Positions 58,054 to 64,000 of a DNA stretch of 64,000 nucleotides are shown one piece after another (within the stretch, counting starts at the first letter, position 1; every line of letters begins with the position of its first letter). A model generated the notes under the pieces. That model worked only from the letters and a program-made list of their open reading frames with translations, was not told the origin of the DNA and ran no database searches. A program made the translations under genes and the position numbers. The DNA comes from Iris pallida (taxonomy: Eukaryota; Streptophyta; Magnoliopsida; Asparagales; Iridaceae). The stretch spans positions 16,371,620-16,435,619 of the forward strand of contig JANAVB010002199.1 of NCBI GenBank assembly GCA_029216955.1. The letters run 5' to 3'.

Positions 58054-58845
58054 TGTTGGGAAAAACAAGACCTTTTCCGTCTTTGTGATGAGATGAGAAT
58101 AAAAAAAAAAAAAAAAATTGGAAGGGAAGAGAAGAGAAAACTAACAGATTGCACACACAAGATTTACCGAGGTTCGGCTCAATGTGAGCCTACATCCTCC
58201 GTCCGCCCCTTCTCCGCCGTTTTCACTATAATCAAATAAAAGATTACAAGGGCATTCTCTCAAGTTGGTACAACTTAACTCTAGGATCACTATCTCTCTC
58301 ACAAACTTACTTTGAGTGGATTACAAGTGTGAGGATTACAAGTTGTGTTGCTCTTCTACTTGTTGTGTGTGTTTCAACCTTCACCATCTTCCCTCTATTT
58401 ATAGGGAGGATATGCCTCTTGGGTACACCACATTCATTGCATGGAGAAGTCCAAAGGTCAACCCTTCCATCTCCCAAGATTCGTTCTTCCATTCCCCCAA
58501 TGCATGGAGAAAGGCAATACATTAATATTGCATGCAAGCTGAATGCATGCAGAATATTAATAGATAGGCTACTTCAGATGATTATAACTTCTTCAATACA
58601 CCTTCAAATGATCTGGATCAAAGCTTGAATGAAAGATAAAACTTTTCTCAACAAATTTCGTATTGAAGACCGAGCCAAGAAATGACTGCAACATATCCAA
58701 AATAACCTCTCAAAACTGAATCTTGTCACAAAAAACTGCACCCATAAAAATGGCTAAGTACTTGGCCAAACCCAACCATGAGTGACCGATTTCCATGGAT
58801 CAAATCCATATTGTTTCATCATGGGGATGGACCCCGTTCCCATCA
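58054..58845 (-). repeat. 3' LTR of copia E
   Basis: 792 bp. It is 24 bp longer than the 5' LTR, mainly through a longer A-tract and a ~20-bp stretch (ACAGATTGCACACACAAG) near 58140-58160. Few other differences. Confidence 0.92.
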
Positions 58846-58875
58846 ATCTCCCCCTCCATCCTCATGAGGAGAAAA
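58846..58875 (-). promoter_or_regulatory. Polypurine tract of copia E
   Basis: On the coding strand GAGGATGGAGGGGGAGAT lies directly before the 3' LTR, the expected plus-strand priming site. The coding region ends a few bases upstream, near 58879. Confidence 0.85.
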
Positions 58876-58878
58876 TTT

Positions 58879-60533
58879 TCAAACAATAGTCATACCTGCC
58901 TTCCTACGGCAAAAGTCATATTTCTCTTTTGGTAGAGGCTTCGTCATCATGTCAGACGGATTTTGTCTTGTATCAATCTTCTTAATGTGCATCAGGCGAT
59001 TCTCCAAAGCATATCTGATCCAGTGATGTCGTACATCGATGTGCTTTGTCCTTGAGTGATATGTAGCATTTTTACTCAAGTCAATGACGCTCTGATTGTC
59101 ACAATATAATATGTACTTCTCTTGCTTGAGAGATAATTCCTTCAGAAAATTTTTCATCCACAAGAGCTCCTTGCTAGCTTCTGTAGCAGCGATATATTCA
59201 GCTTCTGTGGTGGATAGAGCAATACACTTTTGTAGCTTTGATTGCCATGATATGGCTCCCCCTGGAAAGGTAAATAAGTATCCTGATGTGGACTTTCTTT
59301 TGTCCATGTCACCTGCCATGTCAGAATCAATGTAACCTTCCAAGATAGGTTTTCCATCTCCAAAACATAAAGAATATTTAGAGGTTCCTCTAAGATATCT
59401 TAGAATCCACTTTACTCCTTCCTAATGTGCTTTGCCAGGATTGGCAAGAAAACGACTTACCACTCCAACTGCATGTGCTATGTCGGGTCTTGTACAAACC
59501 ATGGAGTACATCAAACTTCCGACGGCTGAGGCAAATGGAAAGCTCTTCATTTCCCCCTTTTCCTTCTCACTTGAAGGGCTTTGTCTTGTACTTAGCTTAA
59601 AGTGAGCTGCTAGCGGTGTGCTGACTGACTTAGAGTTCTCCATATTGAACCTCTCCAGAACACGTTCAATGTATCTTTCTTGTGATAGCCACAACTTTCT
59701 CGCACTTCTGTCCCGAGAGATCTTCATTTCCAATATATGTTGTGCTGCTCCTAAGTCCTTCATGTCAAAGGACTTGCTCAACTCTTTCTTCAACCTGTCA
59801 ATCTTAGACATCTTTTCCAACAACAAGCATATCATCAACATATAAAGAAAGAATAATGAAATCATCATCATAGAACTTCTGGACAAACACAGTGATCTGC
59901 AGATGTTCTATTGTACCCATGGTCAAGCATAAAAGAATCAAACCTTTTATACCATTGTCGCGGTGCCTGCTTGAGCCCGTACAAGCTTTTCTTCAATTTG
60001 CAAACCAATTGTTCTTTGCCCTTTATCTTGAAATCCTCTGCCTGCTCCATATAAATTTCCTCCGCCAAGTCACCATGGAGGAATGCAGTCTTCACATCTA
60101 ACTGCTCCACTTCAAGATCTTGGGAAGCAACAAGACCAAGAATAATCCGAATAGAAGACATCTTGACAACAGGAGAAAAAATTTCTTCATAGTCAATACC
60201 TTGCCTTTGACTGAAACCTTTCACCACGAGACGAGCTTTGTACTTTACTTGGTCATTTCCTTCATTCTTGATTTTGAACACCCATTTGTTCTTCAAGGCT
60301 TTTATGTTATTTGGTAGCTCCACCAAGTCATAAGTGTGGTTCTTATGCAAAGAATCCATCTCCTCTTGCATAGCTTTCTTCCACTTTGCACGATCTTCAT
60401 GTACTTGTGCTTCATGGAGACTTTCTGGTTCACCTGCATCTGTCACCAAAGTATACTCTGAAGCAGGATATCTAGTTGAGGGTTGTCGTTCTCTCTCCGA
60501 CCGTCTCAACTGAGGTGCTGGTGGTTGATCCAT
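58879..60533 (-). pseudogene. RT-RNase H of copia E
   Basis: From 60533: KWKKAMQEEMDSLHKNHTYD, KARLVVKGFSQRQGIDYEE, VKTAFLHGDLAEEIYMEQ and LYGLKQAPRQWYKRFD. The frame slips near 59875 before FYDDD, the catalytic SLYVDDMLVVGK lies around 59815-59845, and another one-base slip follows before SKIDRLKKELSKSFDMKDLG. CTRPDIAHAVGVVSRF is followed by a TAG at about 59420 where Trp is usual. RNase H continues with GYIDSDMAGDMDKRKSTSGY, WQSKLQKCIALSTTEAEY, CDNQSVIDLSKN and HIDVRHHWIR to a stop at 58879. Confidence 0.93.
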
Positions 60534-61796
60534 ATCTGGTGGCTCTGCATGTTCATGCTCCCGCTGATCAATATCTGGGGAACCTGCAATTTATTCTTCT
60601 TCCTGCACATCTTGAAAATCATTATTTTCTGGCATAGGAGAAGGAACAACAACCGGTGTGGAAATTGGATCTGGAATGATGTGAGTGTTTTGTGGCCCTT
60701 CTTATTTTTCAAAATCAGCAAGTGTTTGATCTTCACAAAATACGTCCCTGCTTCTCACAATTTTCTTGTTTATAGGATCCCACAACCTATATCCAAATTC
60801 ATCATTTCCATATCCTAAGAAGATGCATGGAATGGCTTTATCATCAAGTTTTGTTATTTTCTCCTTAGGTACATGCACAAATGCCTTGCACCCGAACACA
60901 CGTAAGTGGGAATAGGAAATATTTTTTCCACTCCAAACCCTTTCTGGAATATCTCCATCCAAAGGAACTGAGGGGGACAAGTTTATCAAGTAGCAGGCGG
61001 TTCGTACTGCTTCTCCCCAAAATATTTTTGGTAATTTAGCTAAGGATAGCATACTCCTTATCCTTTCTACAATTGTGCGGTTCATCCTTTCTGCAACCCC
61101 ATTTTGTTGTGGTGTGTGAGGGACAGTCTTTTGGTGTCTAATACCATGTTTAGAACAATAATCTTCAAACATCCTTGAAGTATATTCACCACCATTATCC
61201 GTGTGAATACACTTCAAGAGCTTTCCAGTTTCTCTTTCAACTTTGGTATGGAAGTCTTTGAAAACTTCAAGGACTTGAGCTTTGGCTTTTATGACATATA
61301 CCCACACCTTTCTAGATGCATCATCTATGAAGGTCACAAAGTAAGAGGCACCACTAAAGGTTTTTACATTTATGGGTTCACACACATCCGAATAGACTAA
61401 GTCCAATACGTCGGTTTGCTTTTTGTTATAATTTTTAACAAAAGCTACCCGGTGTTGTTTTCCAATTAAGCAATGATCACAGTGGGATAATGTTGTACCT
61501 TGTATGGATGGAAGTAGTTATCGCCTTGCGAGAGTTTGTAGTCCTTTCTCGCTCATGTGGCCCAAGTCGCTTGTGACACAAATCCATAGAGGTACCTTCC
61601 ACTGTTCCAAGTGCATCATTCTCTAAGTGGAACTGAGTCTTGTAGAGAGTGCAACACTTCTTTCCTCTCGTCAGTACAAGTGATCCTTTGGTAAGCTTCC
61701 AACATCCTTTACCAAAGCTGCTTGCGTATCCTTCTTCATCAAGCTTGCCGGTGGAGAGAAAATTGAGACGAAGATCAGGCACAAATCTAACATCTT
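60534..61796 (-). pseudogene. Integrase of copia E
   Basis: The pre-integrase zone (61477-61782) has KCCTLYKTQ and CHKRLGPHERE; the HLRLGHM-type zinc motif is distorted by frame changes. The catalytic core (60702-61406) has DLVYSDVCEPI, FVTFIDDASRKVWVYVI, HTDNGGEYTSRMFEDYC and HTPQQNGVAERMNRTI, then CYLINLSPS and LRVFGCKAFVHVP. Frames are broken between gag and integrase and again near 60700. The sequence between 60534 and 60700 has an in-frame stop. Confidence 0.9.
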
Positions 61797-62846
61797 TTAG
61801 AACATCTTTATTCCAAGGTTAGTGGTAACACAAATATTTTCGATGCCAAGAATTTGAGAAGAGTCTTTGTTACCCATTTTTACCGTTCCAAGGTTACCTT
61901 CACAAAGCAAAGTGAAGTAGTCCTTCCGGGGAGTAGCATGGTAGGAGGCACCAGAATCAATCACCCATTCTGAGTCTTGGCAAGTGAGATTTGCACATTC
62001 TTCTTCACATGCCGAGAAAAGCACAATTTCGTTGTCAGTGGCAACAGCTGCACTTTCATTCTTTTCTTGCTTCTCATTGGTCCTTCCTTCCTTTTGTTCT
62101 CGTTTGAGCTTGCGACATTCCCGTTTTATGTGTCCATTCTTTCCGCAGTGATAGCAACTAATGTCCTTTCTGGCCTTCGATTTTTCTCTCGACTTGTCTC
62201 GGTTCTGAGGTTGTCGGCTTTTGCTCCTTCCCCTATTCTCGGTGACAAGGCCATGAGAATGGGAGGACCCGGATGACTTTCTTCGGATTTCTTCGTTCAG
62301 AAGGCTACTTGTAACTTGGTTCATGGATACAACTCCGTCAGGTGCGGAGTTACTAAGAGACACCACCAGAGTCTCCCAACTATCCGGTAACGAGCTAAGT
62401 AGAAGAAGGGCTTGAAGCTCGTCGTCCAACACCATCTTCATGGCTGCAAGTTGATTTACAATACTTTGAATTTCATTCAGATGTTCAGATATGGAATCAC
62501 CTTTCTTGAACTTGAGATTGACAAGCTTTCGGATCAAGAAAGCTTTGTTGCCGGCAGTCTTCCTCTCGTAGAGATCTTCAAGTTTCTTCCACAAGCTGTT
62601 TGCTGAAGTCTCATTTGACACATGGTGTAATACAGTGTCATCCACCCATTGTCGAATGGTACCGATGGTCTTCCGGTCGAGCTTCTTCCACTCTTCCGCC
62701 GTCATGGACTCCGGCTTGGAAGATTCACCTTCAACCGGTGCATAGAGGTCCTTGCAATAAAGAAGGTCCATCATCTTCGCCTTCAATATCATCCAGTTGC
62801 GGCCATTCAAGCTGATCATACGAATGCCCCCAATGGGTGTCTCCAT
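61797..62846 (-). pseudogene. Gag and protease start of copia E
   Basis: A 349-residue open frame from ATG 62846. Gag features: NWMILKAKMMDLLYCKDLY, WKKLEDLYERKTAGNKAFL and LPDSWETLVVSLS; zinc knuckle CYHCGKNGHIKREC near residue 232; protease active site WVIDSGASYHAT near residue 295. The frame is lost near 61800, after VTTNLGIKMF, so no Gag-Pol can be made. The gag portion itself looks intact. Confidence 0.93.
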
Positions 62847-62869
62847 CTCAACACAAGAAGATTAGTGAC

Positions 62870-62884
62870 CTAGCTCTGATACCA
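62870..62884 (-). promoter_or_regulatory. Primer-binding site of copia E (tRNA-iMet)
   Basis: On the coding strand TGGTATCAGAGCTAG follows the 5' LTR after one base. This is the standard plant initiator-Met tRNA priming site. Confidence 0.92.
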
Positions 62885-62885
62885 C

Positions 62886-63653
62886 TGTTGGGAAAAACAA
62901 GACATTTCCCGTCTTTGTGATGAGACGAGAATAAAAAAAAAGAAATTGGAAGAGAAGAGAAAACTAAAAGATTTACCGAGGTTCGGCTCAATGTGAGCCT
63001 ACGTCCTCCGTCCGTCCCTTCTCTGCCGTTTTTACTATAATCAAATGAAAGATTACAAGGACATTCTCTCAAGTTGGTACAACTTAACTTGAGGAGCACT
63101 CTCTCTCCCACAAACTCATTTTGAGTGGATTACAAGTGTGAGGATTACAAGTTGTGTTGTTCTTCTACTTGTTGTGTGTGTTTCAACCTTCACCATCTTC
63201 CCTCTATTTATAGGGAGGATATGCTTCTTGGGTACCACATTCATTGCATGGAGAACTCCAAAGGTAAGCCCTTCCATCTCCCAAGATTCGTTCTTCCATT
63301 CCCCCCAATGCATGGAGAAAGGCAATGCATTAATATTGCATGCAAGCTGAATGCATGCAGAATATTAATAGATATGCTACTTCAGATGATCATAACTTCT
63401 TCAATACACCTTCAAATGATCTGGTTCAAAGCTTGAATGAAAGATAAAACTTTTCTCAACAAATTTCGTATTGAAGACCGAGCCAAGAAATGACTGCAAC
63501 ATATCCAAAACAACCTCCCAAAACTGAATCTTGTCACAAAAAACTGCACCCAGAAAAATGGCTAAGTACTTGGCCAAACCCAACCATGAGTGACCGATTT
63601 CCATGGATCAAATCCATATTGTTTCGTCATGGGGATGGACCCCGTTCCCATCA
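62886..63653 (-). repeat. 5' LTR of copia E
   Basis: 768 bp, with the same plus-strand start TGTTGGGAAAAAC and end CGTTCCCATCA as its partner. Confidence 0.92.
63204..63213 (-). promoter_or_regulatory. TATA box in the 5' LTR of copia E
   Basis: CTATAAATAG on the minus strand, repeated at the equivalent place (about 58396-58405) in the 3' LTR. It would drive element transcription antisense to the SPPL gene. From the 3' LTR, any read-out would run toward SPPL exon 1. Confidence 0.65.
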
Positions 63654-63900
63654 GAATTTGCGGGTTTAGTTGTTGACCACTGTTTAAAATTAGTTGCACT
63701 GTTTGAGATTCACTGAGCATATTAAAATTAGTTGCACTGTTTAAAATTAGTGTAGTGAATGACTAGATCTGCTCATCCTTGGATCTATTGATGGATTCTT
63801 ATTTTGAGTGTGTATGTTCCTATGAGAACTTTCGAGTTATGTGTCTTGAAGAATTTGCAAATTTCGTAGGTTGGTGGTAGCTATTGAGATCACTTATGAT

Positions 63901-64000
63901 TTTTTTTTTTTGGTTACGACCCACACAACACCTACACGTCCTTACGGTTGGGGGGCTCGAACCCTGCCGGCCCCGCCCGGTGACCGTGCTGCTTTCCACT
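63901..64000 (-). mobile_element. tRNA-derived SINE, cut by window end
   Basis: On the minus strand GGTTCGAGCCC (63953-63963) fits a Pol III B box, followed by CCCAACCGTAAGGACGTGTA and ending in an A-run (the T-run at 63901-63911). The A-box side is at or beyond the window edge. It is the same family as the decayed copy at 46375-46470. Confidence 0.6.

Larger units (their letters stand above)
58054..63653 (-). mobile_element. Ty1/copia retrotransposon E, antisense in the SPPL intron
   Basis: GAATT flanks it (58049-58053 and 63654-63658). LTRs 58054-58845 and 62886-63653; 5.6 kb in total. The minus-strand order gag, protease, integrase, RT, RNase H is diagnostic of Ty1/copia. Sequence style suggests the Tork/Tnt1 group (inference). 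Frameshifts and a stop leave it defective. On the minus strand each LTR starts TGATGGGAACGG and ends CCCAACA. Confidence 0.95.
57582..64000 (+). other. Intron 1 of the SPPL gene, incomplete
   Basis: It begins GTAAAGTTTGG and has no acceptor before the window ends. Native intron is 57582-58053 and 63654-64000; the middle is the copia element. Words such as GGTCTTGAAGAATTTG recur several times (about 57890, 58040 and 63850), small internal duplications in native intron. The last 100 bp hold a SINE. Confidence 0.75.

Overview
The window is nuclear DNA from a flowering plant. It has spliced genes with canonical GT/AG borders, plant Ty3/gypsy and Ty1/copia retrotransposons, a CACTA transposon, Harbinger- and hAT-type MITEs, and tRNA-derived SINEs. 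The very GC-rich, alanine-rich first exon at 5745-6170 beside AT-rich intergenic DNA would suit a monocot or magnoliid, but the species cannot be named from the sequence.

Only two ordinary host genes are visible, and they point away from each other. On the minus strand, 3818-6170 holds a two-exon gene for a 235-residue plant membrane protein of unknown function (it resembles DUF7733 proteins). On the plus strand, 57456-57581 is the first exon of a signal-peptide-peptidase-like (SPPL) protease gene; its first intron runs past the window end and carries a 5.6 kb antisense Ty1/copia element. The roughly 51 kb between the genes is almost all transposable elements.

The main structure is a four-deep nest whose junctions I resolved from target-site duplications. 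(1) A Harbinger-like MITE (9360-46292) is split by (2) a minus-strand Ty3/gypsy element, 'A' (9633-46156; 1580-bp LTRs; TSD CTTAG). Two elements sit inside A: a plus-strand gypsy element, 'B' (12350-23101; TSD GTTCT), in the integrase region, and (3) a CACTA transposon (25209-42913; CACTACACCA termini; TSD TAA) in the protease region. The CACTA element shows no transposase. Instead it carries an intron-containing fragment of a plasma-membrane H+-ATPase gene and other exon-like pieces. That ATPase fragment is split by (4) a non-autonomous LTR element, 'D' (28955-39394; 4.56 kb LTRs; TSD GCAGC; 1.3 kb non-coding interior). D shares its priming region, polypurine region and part of its LTR with B, so B-like elements probably mobilise it.

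From 46.3 to 56.4 kb lies a large inverted-repeat (foldback, possibly Mutator-like) element. Its arms contain arrays of a 22-bp perfect palindrome. It is interrupted by an hAT MITE (TSD ATTCTCCG) and by a 3.76 kb solo LTR (TSD ATACC) holding long (TA)n tracts and a SINE.

All retroelement coding regions are broken by stops or frameshifts. Many stops can be explained by C-to-T or G-to-A transitions, as expected of methylated, silenced copies. The window looks like silenced heterochromatic filler pushing apart two active genes, with one captured-gene transposon inside.
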